Of a stretch of 64,000 nt of DNA, positions 1-7,876 are shown one piece after another. The position numbers and the translations under genes were made by a program. This stretch comes from Streptomyces diastatochromogenes (GTDB taxonomy: Bacteria > Actinomycetota > Actinomycetes > Streptomycetales > Streptomycetaceae): assembly GCF_002242805.1 (NCBI RefSeq), contig NZ_MCGQ01000014.1, forward strand, positions 1 through 64,000. The letters run 5' to 3'. The number at the start of each line of letters is the position of its first letter. Position 1 is the stretch's first letter. The notes beneath the pieces are model-generated. The model was given only the letters and a program-made list of their open reading frames with translations, searched no databases and was not told the DNA's origin.

Positions 1-704
1 GTCGGCGCGTCACCGCTCTCCGACGGCCGGAGTCCCGCCCCCGTGTCGTCGCCCGGACCGGCGGCTGAGGTGCGCGGGTCCGGCGTGGCGTGGTGCTCGG
101 GCTCCGGTGCCGCGTGGTGCTCGGGTGCCCCTTCCGCGCGGTGCTCGGGTTCCGGTTCCACGCGGTGCTCAGCTTCCGGGCGATGCCCGGTTTCCACGCG
201 GTGCTCGGGTTCCGCCGGCGCGTCCGGCACCGCCTGCGGCCCCGCGTTCCCGCGCACCACCGCCACGACGATGACCTGGGCGCAGGTTTCCGCCTGGGGC
301 GCGGACAGTCCGGCGGCGCGGCCCTGGGCGATGGTCCAGTCCGCGAGTTCCTGGCGGGTCACCTCGGAGAGTTCCGGCACGGCCGAGGTCAGCGCGGCTC
401 GTCTGCCCTCGGTGTCGGTCCCGCGCCGGCGCCGCCACCACCGCTTGAGCCGGCTGCCGCCCGCCCGGATGCGCCCGGAGGCTAGGTCGGCGAGGACCTG
501 CGCGACCACCGCCACCAGAACCGGCAGCACCACATCCGACTCGAAGCCGATGCCCAGCGGGTCCCCGGCAGGCCGGTGCAGGCGCTGCGGGGGATGGGGC
601 CGGACCAGGTACACCCGGCAGGTCTCGTCCAGCTTCTCCAGTTCGGCCGGAGCGACGTGGTGGACCACGTCGCGCAGGACATCCTGGCCCGTGCGGTGGT
701 ACAT
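1..704 (-). CDS. Hypothetical protein with Glu/His/Pro-rich repetitive tail (partial, runs off left edge)
   Basis: The reading frame opens at ATG 704-702 behind a GGGAGGAA ribosome binding site and stays open to the window edge, giving at least 234 codons, so the C-terminus is missing. The first 80 residues contain a hydrophobic stretch (about residues 56-75, DVVLPVLVAVVAQ). A basic run (RWWRRRRG, about 89-96) follows, then a region rich in Ala, Glu and Gln. The last 60-70 visible residues are a degenerate repeat built from EPEHR/EHHA-like units, encoded by imperfect DNA repeats at about 88-225. I do not recognise a family. The repetitive tail suggests a flexible acidic-histidine extension. 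Strand choice rests on the start site and coding bias; the opposite-strand frame over the same DNA is Ser/Arg-rich and unlikely. Confidence 0.6.
   Translation of the reverse strand, partial: MYHRTGQDVLRDVVHHVAPAELEKLDETCRVYLVRPHPPQRLHRPAGDPLGIGFESDVVLPVLVAVVAQVLADLASGRIRAGGSRLKRWWRRRRGTDTEGRRAALTSAVPELSEVTRQELADWTIAQGRAAGLSAPQAETCAQVIVVAVVRGNAGPQAVPDAPAEPEHRVETGHRPEAEHRVEPEPEHRAEGAPEHHAAPEPEHHATPDPRTSAAGPGDDTGAGLRPSESGDAP
88..225 (-). repeat. Imperfect tandem repeats coding EPEHR-like units
   Basis: Roughly six copies of a 21-27 bp unit with the core GCGGTGCTCGGG (plus strand) lie in this stretch. On the coding (minus) strand they spell variations of Glu-Pro-Glu-His-Arg/His. Repeat length varies by multiples of three, so the frame is kept. 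Confidence 0.6.
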
Positions 705-773
705 GAGTTCCTCCCGTGAGGACGGACCGGCGGTGGGCTCGTGCGCAGAGGGGCGGCCTCGACCGCGTGCGGG

Positions 774-1613
774 TCAGCGCCGGCCGCGACGACGACGCCA
801 GGTCACGCCGACGGCGACCACGGCGGCGAAGACGAGGGCGGCCACACTGCCCGCCACGACCGGTGCGGATGTTCCGGTGTCCGCGAACCCGTCCCCTCCG
901 GTGCCGTCGGACAGCGCTGACGGGGCGGGGGTGGTGGCGGGCGGGGGAGCGGAGGAGGGCGCGGCGGACGGGGTGTCGGCCGGTGCCGTCGTGTCACTCG
1001 CCGGACTGCCCTGCGCGAGGCTCGCCGAGGCCGCGTCCGGCGCCGGCGCCGCCGCCTGCTCGACCACGGAGTACGACGCCTTGCCGTCCATCAGAGCCGC
1101 CGGGTCGACCGAGGCCGTGGGCTGGATCAGGCCCTGCGTGACGAACTGGAGCGTGGTCGGCGCCGGTACTCCGGAGGCCAGCGAGACGCGCAGCGGGATG
1201 CGGGCCGAGTCGCCCGCCGGGAGCGACCCGACGGACGGCAGTCCGGCGTCCGTGCTGAGGTAGCCGCTGAGCGCGGTGTCCCCTGGTGTCAACTGCACCG
1301 GCCGCCATACGGACGGGCCGGCGTCGAACCACTCCACGGTGACCTGATCGGACGTCAGCCGGGGAGCGGGCGGCGCGAGTCGGATCCCGACGGCGACGAT
1401 GAAGCTGTCCGTGATGTCGGTGTCCAGCGTGTTGTGGAACGTGGCGTCCACGGTCAGCGGGTCGCCACCGGGCACCAACTGTCCTGAGTCCGGCGTGAGT
1501 TCGGCGTAGGGTGCGGCCGGTTCCGCGGCATACGCCGGCGCTGCGGACAGATGCAGCGGGACGAATAACGCGGCGCAGCTCAAGAGGGTTGCGCACACAG
1601 GTCTACGGCGCAC
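774..1613 (-). CDS. Secreted cell-wall protein with C-terminal FADTG-type sorting signal; contains a TTA codon
   Basis: I start this 279-residue protein at GTG 1613-1611 because GGGGGGAG lies 9 nt upstream and a signal peptide follows at once (RRRP, a hydrophobic core, then APAYAA). An upstream ATG at 1709 would add 32 unlikely residues. The mature part has a beta-rich domain (about residues 30-175), then a Pro/Ala/Ser/Thr-rich spacer. It ends with FADTG, a hydrophobic segment and the basic tail WRRRRGRR, the tripartite plan of sortase substrates. Streptomyces class E sortases prefer LAxTG, so FADTG is a near-match and not a perfect one. Codon 16 is TTA (1568-1566), rare in Streptomyces and read by the bldA tRNA, which implies developmental control. 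Function is unknown; surface anchoring is inferred. Confidence 0.75.
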   Translation of the reverse strand: MRRRPVCATLLSCAALFVPLHLSAAPAYAAEPAAPYAELTPDSGQLVPGGDPLTVDATFHNTLDTDITDSFIVAVGIRLAPPAPRLTSDQVTVEWFDAGPSVWRPVQLTPGDTALSGYLSTDAGLPSVGSLPAGDSARIPLRVSLASGVPAPTTLQFVTQGLIQPTASVDPAALMDGKASYSVVEQAAAPAPDAASASLAQGSPASDTTAPADTPSAAPSSAPPPATTPAPSALSDGTGGDGFADTGTSAPVVAGSVAALVFAAVVAVGVTWRRRRGRR

Positions 1614-1758
1614 GAGAACCAGCTCCCCCCGGCGCGCCCCCCAGCGCGCTTCCTGGCGTGATGCCGGAGAGTTTAAGGGATAATGCGCCTTAAAGAGCCG
1701 TCCATTCACATTCGGTCATTAAAGAACAGAAGTGAATTCCTGTGTCGCTTGAGGTTTT

Positions 1759-2484
1759 TCAGTACCCCGGGTCGACGACCACGTCGTACGAAGGCGTGGA
1801 CAGGGAGTGCAGGGGGGAGTCGAGTTTCTCGGTACGGAGAATGTAGGTGCCCGAAGCCAGGTCCGAGATCTGCTGGTAGCGGCCGGTGAAGTCGGGCTCC
1901 GTTCCGGTCCAGTACCCGGAGCCGAGGCTGTGCTTGAGGACCCATCCGTTCGGCTGGACGATCGCCGGGTACACCGGACCGAGCGCGTCCTGGGTGAGGG
2001 TGAAGGACGCCCCGGCGTGGGCGTCCGTGCCGGGCGCACCGGACAGGGTGAACGAGAAGTAGCGGACGTTGAACGGCGAGCCGGAGGTCAGCGGGGCGCA
2101 GTCCCGGGCCGTCACGAGGCCGTCCACGACGCCGAGTTGCAGCGGGTCGGTGAAGGTGCCGCTCCCCGCCAGGCTGCCGCAGTCCTGGTCCCCGTCTCCG
2201 GCCGACTGGTCGCCGTCGTCCGTCGTGTCGCCCCCGCTCCAGGTGTCCGGAGCGTCGGAGGTCGCGCTCTCCTCGGTGGGGGTCTCCTCGACGGGTTCCT
2301 GCGTGGTGGGGGTGGGCTCCGGAATGGGACTGCTGAGATCCGGCGTCGCCGAGGCGGTGTCGGGAGCGGACGTGGAGACGTCCGTCGACGGGGACTCGGC
2401 GGCACTCGAACGGTGGTCCGACGAACCGCCGCAACCGCTCGCCAGCACTATCGCCCCGAACGTCAGCGCGCATTTTCTGATCAT
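1759..2484 (-). CDS. Secreted lipoprotein with acidic Ser/Thr/Pro linker
   Basis: A 241-residue protein starts at ATG 2484 behind GGGGGAGGAA. The N-terminus (MIRKCALTFGAIVLASGC) is a lipoprotein signal with lipobox LASGC, so Cys18 should be lipidated and the protein held on the outer face of the membrane. Residues about 20-95 are a low-complexity linker rich in Ser, Thr, Glu, Asp and Pro. The remaining 145 residues form one domain with alternating hydrophobic strands (RYFSFTLSG, GTYILRTE, YDVVVDPGY), reminiscent of PPC-like beta-sandwich domains, but I cannot assign it. It lies in the same direction as the secreted protein just downstream (stop 1759, next start 1613), so the two may be co-transcribed. 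Confidence 0.75.
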   Translation of the reverse strand: MIRKCALTFGAIVLASGCGGSSDHRSSAAESPSTDVSTSAPDTASATPDLSSPIPEPTPTTQEPVEETPTEESATSDAPDTWSGGDTTDDGDQSAGDGDQDCGSLAGSGTFTDPLQLGVVDGLVTARDCAPLTSGSPFNVRYFSFTLSGAPGTDAHAGASFTLTQDALGPVYPAIVQPNGWVLKHSLGSGYWTGTEPDFTGRYQQISDLASGTYILRTEKLDSPLHSLSTPSYDVVVDPGY

Positions 2485-2755
2485 GGATTTCCTCCCCCTC
2501 GCGCACCGCCGGAAATCGCTCGGCAGGCGTCATGTGCGCGGGATATTACATCTCTTCAGCCCTTCGATCCCCCGATATGAGGACTTCTCCGAACCGTCCC
2601 GGCGGCCCCCACCCCCTGCCGTACCGACGACTTTCACATGGGCGCCATCAGACCCTTCCCTGACGTTTGCTGCTCTTGGAACACTCGCTGCGCGCAGATT
2701 CCGTCATTCGGCGGCATCACGTACGTCAGGACGCAGGACGAGAGGACCCTCACTC

Positions 2756-4804
2756 ATGCCCGAAGTAAACCGGCGGCGCTTCCTCCAACTCGCGGGCGCC
2801 ACGACGGCGTTCACCGCGCTGTCCAGCAGCATCCAGCGCGCGGCCGCTCTGCCCGCCCATCACCGCACGGGTTCGGTCGAGGACGTCGAGCACATCGTCG
2901 TCCTGATGCAGGAGAACCGTTCGTTCGACCACTACTTCGGCTCGCTGCGGGGCGTGCGGGGCTTCGGCGACCCGCGCCCGGTGACGCAGAACGGCAGGTC
3001 GGTCTGGAAGCAGTCCGACGGTACGAAGGACATCCTCCCGTTCCACCCGGACGCCGACGACCTGGGCCTGGCCTTCATCCAGGACCTCCCGCACGGCTGG
3101 AACGACGGCCACGCCGCCTTCAACGGGGGCAAGTACGACAAGTGGGTGCCCGCCAAGTCGTCGACGACGATGGCGTACCTGACGCGCGAGGACATCCCCT
3201 TCCACTACGCGCTCGCCGACGCCTTCACCATCTGCGACGCCTACCACTGCTCCTTCATAGGCTCGACCGACCCCAACCGCTACTACATGTGGACGGGTCA
3301 CACCGGCAACGACGGCAAGGGCGGCGGCCCGGTCCTCGGCAACGACGAGGCCGGCTACTCCTGGACGACGTACCCGGAGCGCCTGGAGCAGGCCGGCGTC
3401 TCCTGGAAGATCTACCAGGACGTCGGCGACGGCCTCGACGCGAACGGCTCCTGGGGCTGGATCAACGACGCCTACCGCGGCAACTACGGCGACAACTCGC
3501 TGCTCTACTTCAAGCAGTACCAGAACGCCAAGCCCGGCGACCCGCTCTACGACCAGGCCCGTACCGGCACCGACGCGCGCAAGGGCGAGGGCTTCTTCGA
3601 GCAGCTCACGGCCGACGTGAAGGCGGACAAGCTGCCCCAGGTCTCCTGGATCGTCGCCCCCGAGGCCTTCACCGAGCACCCCAACTGGCCCGCCAACTAC
3701 GGCGCCTGGTACGTCGCCCAGGTCCTGGACGCGCTCACCTCCAACCCCGAGGTGTGGGGCAAGACCGCGCTGTTCATCACCTACGACGAGAACGACGGCT
3801 TCTTCGACCACGTGATCCCGGCCTTCCCGCCGGCCTCCGCCGCCCAGGGCAAGTCGACCGTGGACCCCGCCCTCGACCTGTTCAAGGGGGACGCCGGCCA
3901 CCCCGCCGGCCCCTACGGGCTCGGCCAGCGGGTGCCCATGCTGGTCGTCTCGCCGTGGAGCAAGGGCGGTTACGTCTGCTCCGAGACCTTCGACCACACC
4001 TCGATCATCCGGTTCGTCGAGCGCCGCTTCGGCGTCCAGGAGCCGAACATCTCGCCCTGGCGCCGGGCGGTCTGCGGCGACCTGACGGCCGCCTTCGACT
4101 TCTCCCGCAAGGACACCGCACCGGTCACGCTGCCGTCCACGGCCGGATACGAGCCTCCGGACCACGACCGGCACCCCGACTACAAGCCCACTCCGCCCGC
4201 CAACCCGTCGCTGCCCAAGCAGGAGCGCGGCAGCCGCCGTACCCGCCCCCTCAAGTACAACCCGGTGGTGGACGGTTCCGCGGACACGGCGGCCGGGAAG
4301 TTCACGCTCACCTTCGCCTCCGGCGCGCAGGCGGGCGCCGCGTTCCTGGTCACCTCCAACAGCCGTACCGACGGCCCCTGGACCTACACCACCGAGGCCG
4401 GCAAGACCCTCTCCGACACCTGGAACTCGGCCTACTCCGGCGGCTCGTACGACCTCGCCGTGCACGGCCCGAACGGCTTCCTGCGCGTGTTCAAGGGCCG
4501 TAACAAGGTCGCCGGACCCGAGGTCATCGCCCGGCACGTCGGCGACAGCGTCGAACTCACCTTCACCAACAAGGGCTCCGGCACGGTGAAGCTGAAGCTG
4601 GTCGACGGCTACGGCGGCAGCCCGGTCGGCGTCACGGTCCGGCCCGGGGCCACCGTGCGGCACACCGTCGGCCTCGCCGGGAGCAAGTGCTGGTACGACC
4701 TCACGGTCACCTCGGACGCCGACCCGGCCTTCCTGCGCTCCTTCGCCGGCCACGTCGAGAACGGGCACCCCGGCGTCAGCGACCCGGCCATCATCACGGG
4801 ATGA
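2756..4804 (+). CDS. Tat-exported phosphocholine-specific phospholipase C
   Basis: The 682-residue protein starts at ATG 2756 behind GAGAGG. The N-terminus NRRRFLQLAGATTAF is a twin-arginine signal, typical of this family, which is exported folded. The catalytic phosphoesterase domain (about residues 45-480) shows ENRSFDHYFG, TDPNRYYMWTG and YDENDGFFDHV, metal-binding and active-site motifs of the acid-phosphatase-like PLC family that cleaves phosphatidylcholine and sphingomyelin. About 200 C-terminal residues form two beta domains (DUF756 type), the normal family layout and length. Upstream 2485-2755 separates it from a divergent lipoprotein gene. I see no clear PHO box, although such enzymes are often phosphate-regulated. 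The family is secure; substrate specificity is inferred. Confidence 0.93.
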   Translation: MPEVNRRRFLQLAGATTAFTALSSSIQRAAALPAHHRTGSVEDVEHIVVLMQENRSFDHYFGSLRGVRGFGDPRPVTQNGRSVWKQSDGTKDILPFHPDADDLGLAFIQDLPHGWNDGHAAFNGGKYDKWVPAKSSTTMAYLTREDIPFHYALADAFTICDAYHCSFIGSTDPNRYYMWTGHTGNDGKGGGPVLGNDEAGYSWTTYPERLEQAGVSWKIYQDVGDGLDANGSWGWINDAYRGNYGDNSLLYFKQYQNAKPGDPLYDQARTGTDARKGEGFFEQLTADVKADKLPQVSWIVAPEAFTEHPNWPANYGAWYVAQVLDALTSNPEVWGKTALFITYDENDGFFDHVIPAFPPASAAQGKSTVDPALDLFKGDAGHPAGPYGLGQRVPMLVVSPWSKGGYVCSETFDHTSIIRFVERRFGVQEPNISPWRRAVCGDLTAAFDFSRKDTAPVTLPSTAGYEPPDHDRHPDYKPTPPANPSLPKQERGSRRTRPLKYNPVVDGSADTAAGKFTLTFASGAQAGAAFLVTSNSRTDGPWTYTTEAGKTLSDTWNSAYSGGSYDLAVHGPNGFLRVFKGRNKVAGPEVIARHVGDSVELTFTNKGSGTVKLKLVDGYGGSPVGVTVRPGATVRHTVGLAGSKCWYDLTVTSDADPAFLRSFAGHVENGHPGVSDPAIITG

Positions 4805-4894
4805 ACGGGGTGAAGAAGAACGGGGTGAACGGGCGATGAACACCGCTCCGTGCGGACTGGTCAGGTACCGGTCACATCAGGGTAGTGTGCCCCG

Positions 4895-5749
4895 GTGACC
4901 ACGCAATCGAACACACCTGCAGGCTGGTACCCCGATCCGCACGGGGCCGCCCAGACGCTCCGTTACTGGGACGGCGCGCAGTGGACCGAGCACACGAACC
5001 CGGCCCAGCAGGCCGCCGGACAGGTTCCGCAGCAGCAGGCCGCGCCCCAGCAGCCCGCCGCCCACATCCCGCACCAGCAGGCCGCCGACCCCAAGGTGCA
5101 GCGCCAGGTGCAGCAGCAGGCCGGGGTCGCGGCCGGCGGTGCCGGCGGCGGCACCCTCTTCACCGAGCCGGTCCTGGTCGTGAACCAGAAGGCCAAGCTG
5201 ATCGAGCTGACCAACGAGTACAAGGTCATGGATCAGGGCGGCCGCGAGATCGGCGCGGTCACCGAGGTCGGGCAGAGCGCGCTGCGGAAGATCTTCCGCT
5301 TCCTCTCCAGCTGGGACCAGTTCCTGACGCACAAGCTGGAGATCCGCGACGCCTACGGCCAGCCGCAGCTGCTGCTGACCCGGCCCGCGAAGATCTTCAA
5401 GTCCCGGGTCATGGTGACCCGCCCGGACGGTTCGCAGGTCGGCGAGATCGTCCAGCAGAACATGATCGGGAAGATCAACTTCGCGATGAACGCGAACGGC
5501 CAGCAGGTCGGCGCGATCAAGGCGGAGAACTGGCGGGCGTGGAACTTCGCGATCGTCGACCACGCGGACAACGAGGTGGCCCGGATCACCAAGACCTGGG
5601 AAGGCCTGGCCAAGACGCTGTTCACGTCGGCGGACAACTACGTCCTGCAGATCCACTACCAGCTGCCCGAGCCGCTGCTGAGCCTGGTCGTGGCGACGGC
5701 GCTGACCGTCGACACCGCGCTCAAGCAGGACTCCCGGGGCTGGAACTGA
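4895..5749 (+). CDS. DUF2510 plus LURP-one/scramblase-like domain protein
   Basis: This 284-residue protein is read from GTG 4895, where TTQSNTPAGWYPDP begins the N-terminal DUF2510 module (GWYPDP...RYWDGAQWTEHT), a short Trp-rich motif of actinobacterial membrane-associated proteins. A Gln/Ala/Pro-rich linker (about residues 45-85) follows. The rest (about 88-284) resembles the tubby/scramblase-like LURP-one fold: LVVNQKAKLIELTNEYKVMD, repeated polar strands such as VMVTRPDGSQVGEI, and a C-terminal hydrophobic helix (LLSLVVATALTV). The biochemical role is unknown. It ends at a strong hairpin (5787-5829) separating it from the convergent transporter gene. Confidence 0.85.
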   Translation: MTTQSNTPAGWYPDPHGAAQTLRYWDGAQWTEHTNPAQQAAGQVPQQQAAPQQPAAHIPHQQAADPKVQRQVQQQAGVAAGGAGGGTLFTEPVLVVNQKAKLIELTNEYKVMDQGGREIGAVTEVGQSALRKIFRFLSSWDQFLTHKLEIRDAYGQPQLLLTRPAKIFKSRVMVTRPDGSQVGEIVQQNMIGKINFAMNANGQQVGAIKAENWRAWNFAIVDHADNEVARITKTWEGLAKTLFTSADNYVLQIHYQLPEPLLSLVVATALTVDTALKQDSRGWN

Positions 5750-5786
5750 GCAGCCCCCGCACGGGGAAGCCACGGGGAGTACGGCA

Positions 5787-5829
5787 ACGGCGGCCGGTGC
5801 ACGCGGACTTCGCGCGCACCGGCCGCCGT
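5787..5829. terminator. Bidirectional terminator hairpin
   Basis: The arms ACGGCGGCCGGTGC (5787-5800) and GCACCGGCCGCCGT (5816-5829) pair perfectly over 14 bp, and CGCG/CGCG inside the loop can extend the stem. It sits between the convergent scramblase-like and EamA genes. Confidence 0.8.
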
Positions 5830-5864
5830 CGTGTGTCCGGTCGGACTACGGGTCGTAGGTCCGG

Positions 5865-6827
5865 TCAGAGTGCCGTGAGATGCCCGGGCTGCTCCGGCTG
5901 CCGGGGCACCAGCGCCGGTTCCGCCGCCGCTGTGCCCGGTCCCAGGGCCAGGACCGCGGCAACGGGGTGCTCGTCGTGCTCGGCGTGCTCGTCGGACCGG
6001 TCGGATTCGGGTGCCGCCCGGGTCAGCAGGAACACGCCCCAGGCCGCCAGCCCCGCCCCGGCCAGCGCCAGCAGCACGCCGCCGGCCCCGCCCTGCAGGC
6101 CCTGACCGAGCAAGGTCAGTCCGATGACCGCGGCGGCCGTCGGGTTGGCCAGGGTGACCACGGCCAGCGGGCCGCCGAGACCGCCGCGGTAGGCCGTCTG
6201 CGAGAGCAGCAGCCCGCCGGTGGCGAACGCGGCGACCAGGGCCGCGACCACGATCACCTCGGCACTGAGCACCGGACCCGTGCGGTCCGTGGCCGCCACC
6301 GTCACCGTCTGGGTGAGGGCGGAGGCGACACCCGAGGCGAAGCCGGAGGCGGTCGCGTGCCTGAGGCCCGGCCGGGCGCCGGGCCGGGAGAGCATGCCGA
6401 TCAGGGCAGCGGTCGTACCGGCGACGGCGAGCGCCTCGGTCAGGCTCAGCACTCGTTCGGGCGCCGGACCCGACGCGGTGACCAGCAGCGCCGCCAGCCC
6501 CAGCAGCGTGAGCGCCGTACCGCGCCACTCCACCGCGCTGACCCGCCGCCCGGCTGCCCGCGCCCCGAGCGGCACGGCCGCGACGAGGGTGAGCGCGCCG
6601 AGTGGCTGTACGACGGTGAGCGGGCCGTACTTGAGGGCCACGACGTGCAGCAGCGCGGCGGCCGCGTTCAGTCCGACCGCCGACCACCAGGCGCCGGTGC
6701 CGAGCAGCCGTAGCAGGCCCGTGCCGGGGCTGCGCGAGGCGAGGCGCTCCTGGGCGACGGCGGCCGCGGCGTAGGCGACGGCCGAGATCAGGGACAGGCC
6801 GACGGCGAGGAGTGCGGCGACGCTCAT
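5865..6827 (-). CDS. EamA/DMT-type membrane transporter
   Basis: The 320-residue protein starts at ATG 6827, overlapping the stop of the PAP2 gene by four bases (ATGA), so the two are translationally coupled. It consists almost wholly of hydrophobic helices (about ten), with two internal halves typical of drug/metabolite transporters. YGPLTVVQPLGALTLV in the first half and LANPTAAAVIGLTLLGQGL in the second are hallmark turns of EamA-like exporters. The C-terminal 45 residues are charged and acidic (SDRSDEHAEHDEHP) and probably cytosolic. The substrate cannot be predicted. Its place behind a membrane phosphatase and the TetR array suggests an envelope or lipid-related function under the same control. 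Confidence 0.88.
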   Translation of the reverse strand: MSVAALLAVGLSLISAVAYAAAAVAQERLASRSPGTGLLRLLGTGAWWSAVGLNAAAALLHVVALKYGPLTVVQPLGALTLVAAVPLGARAAGRRVSAVEWRGTALTLLGLAALLVTASGPAPERVLSLTEALAVAGTTAALIGMLSRPGARPGLRHATASGFASGVASALTQTVTVAATDRTGPVLSAEVIVVAALVAAFATGGLLLSQTAYRGGLGGPLAVVTLANPTAAAVIGLTLLGQGLQGGAGGVLLALAGAGLAAWGVFLLTRAAPESDRSDEHAEHDEHPVAAVLALGPGTAAAEPALVPRQPEQPGHLTAL

Positions 6828-7618
6828 CGGCCCGCTCCCACCAGGACGGGCTCCTTCGGGGCGAGCCGCCGCGTACCGCGTCCGGCCGTACTGGACGTCC
6901 GGTTCGGCTGATGGACGACCGCGAGCGCGATGCCGAGCATGGCGGTCGCCACGATCGCGTCGAGCCAGTAGTGGTTCGCCGTGCCCACGATCACCAGCAG
7001 GGTGATCAGCGGGTGCAGCAGCCACAGCCAGCGCCAGCGCGACCTGGTGGCCGCGATCAGGCCGATCGCCAGCATCAGGGCCCAGCCGAAGTGCAGTGAC
7101 GGCATCGCCGCGAACTGGTTGGAGAGGTGGTCGCTGGACGGCGGGCCGTAGACGGAGGGGCCGTAGAGCCGGGCGGTGTCCACCAGGCCGGTGCCGGTCA
7201 GCATCCGCGGCGGGGCCAGCGGGAACACGAACGGCAGCACCAGGGCCGCGCTGGTGACCACGGCCAGCACCCGGCGGGCCCACACATAGTGCGCGGGCCG
7301 CCGGAGGTACAGCCACACCAGTAAGGCGAGCGTGGCCGGGAAGTGGACGGTCGCGTAGTAGGTGTTCGCCAGGTGCACGAGGGTGTCGCCGTGCAGCAGT
7401 GCGGTCTGCACGGCGGTCTCGTGGGGAAGGTGCACGGTCCGCTCGAGGTCCCACACGCGGTGGGCGTTGCGGAAGGCGTCGGCGGTGTGGCCGGTGGCCA
7501 GCTGTCGTCCGAGTTTGTAGACGAGGAAGAGACCTGCGACGAGCAGGAACTCACGGACGAGCGGCGGGCGCGTTATCGCGTCCGGCTCCGCTTCTGCAGG
7601 CTCGGTTCGGGCATTCAT
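6824..7618 (-). CDS. PAP2-family membrane phosphatase (inositolphosphotransferase-like); contains a TTA codon
   Basis: I place the start at ATG 7618, giving 264 residues beginning MNARTEPAEAEP. Six predicted membrane segments surround the PAP2 signature: MPSLHFGWALM (motif 2, catalytic His) and NHYWLDAIVAT (motif 3, His and Asp). The fold and length match the PAP2_3 (Aur1/Ipt1-like) branch, which hydrolyses or transfers lipid phosphates at the membrane. Codon 99 is TTA (7324-7322, in LALL), one of only two TTA codons I found, so translation should need the bldA tRNA. The gene is divergent from a TetR gene, and the 16-bp repeat array (7687-7793) lies about 70 bp upstream. It overlaps the following transporter gene by ATGA. 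Confidence 0.88.
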   Translation of the reverse strand: MNARTEPAEAEPDAITRPPLVREFLLVAGLFLVYKLGRQLATGHTADAFRNAHRVWDLERTVHLPHETAVQTALLHGDTLVHLANTYYATVHFPATLALLVWLYLRRPAHYVWARRVLAVVTSAALVLPFVFPLAPPRMLTGTGLVDTARLYGPSVYGPPSSDHLSNQFAAMPSLHFGWALMLAIGLIAATRSRWRWLWLLHPLITLLVIVGTANHYWLDAIVATAMLGIALAVVHQPNRTSSTAGRGTRRLAPKEPVLVGAGR

Positions 7619-7686
7619 CCCCCGGCCCCTTCGCTGACGGTGGTGCGTGTGGTGGTGCGGGCTGAGACCCGGACCGGGGCCCGGAC

Positions 7687-7793
7687 TCATCGATACGTCT
7701 TCGTACCGATACGAAAGTGTACCGATACGCGACTGTACCGATACGGCAGTGTACCGATACGCTTGAGTACCGGTACACTTGCGTATCGATTGA
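7687..7793. promoter_or_regulatory. Seven-unit 16-bp-period operator-like array (GTACCGATACG)
   Basis: Identical cores GTACCGATACG start at 7703, 7719, 7735 and 7751, exactly 16 bp apart. Degenerate copies keep the same phase at 7687 (TCATCGATACG), 7767 (GTACCGGTACA) and 7783 (GTATCGATTGA). Each core is a near-palindrome, CGTA-N4-TACG, as expected for TetR-family operators. The array fills the space between the divergent PAP2 (start 7618) and TetR (start 7877) genes. The spacers are only 5 nt, so this is not a CRISPR array. Confidence 0.75.
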
Positions 7794-7876
7794 TGTGCGA
7801 CACACTGGAGACAGGTTCCGCAGCCGCCCTTGCGCGGATCTTCAGCGGACCGTGGACGAGTGAGGAGAAGCCACGC

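Noticed and set aside
2560..2755. PHO box upstream of the phospholipase gene
   Set aside because: I found no pair of GTTCACC-like repeats; only scattered partial matches.
2750..4843. Long open frame on the minus strand (about 697 codons) across the phospholipase gene
   Set aside because: It lacks motifs, has Gly/Val-rich composition and mirrors the GC-biased third positions of the true plus-strand gene.
7687..7793. CRISPR array
   Set aside because: The repeats are 11 bp with a 16-bp period and 5-nt spacers, without cas genes; it fits operators.
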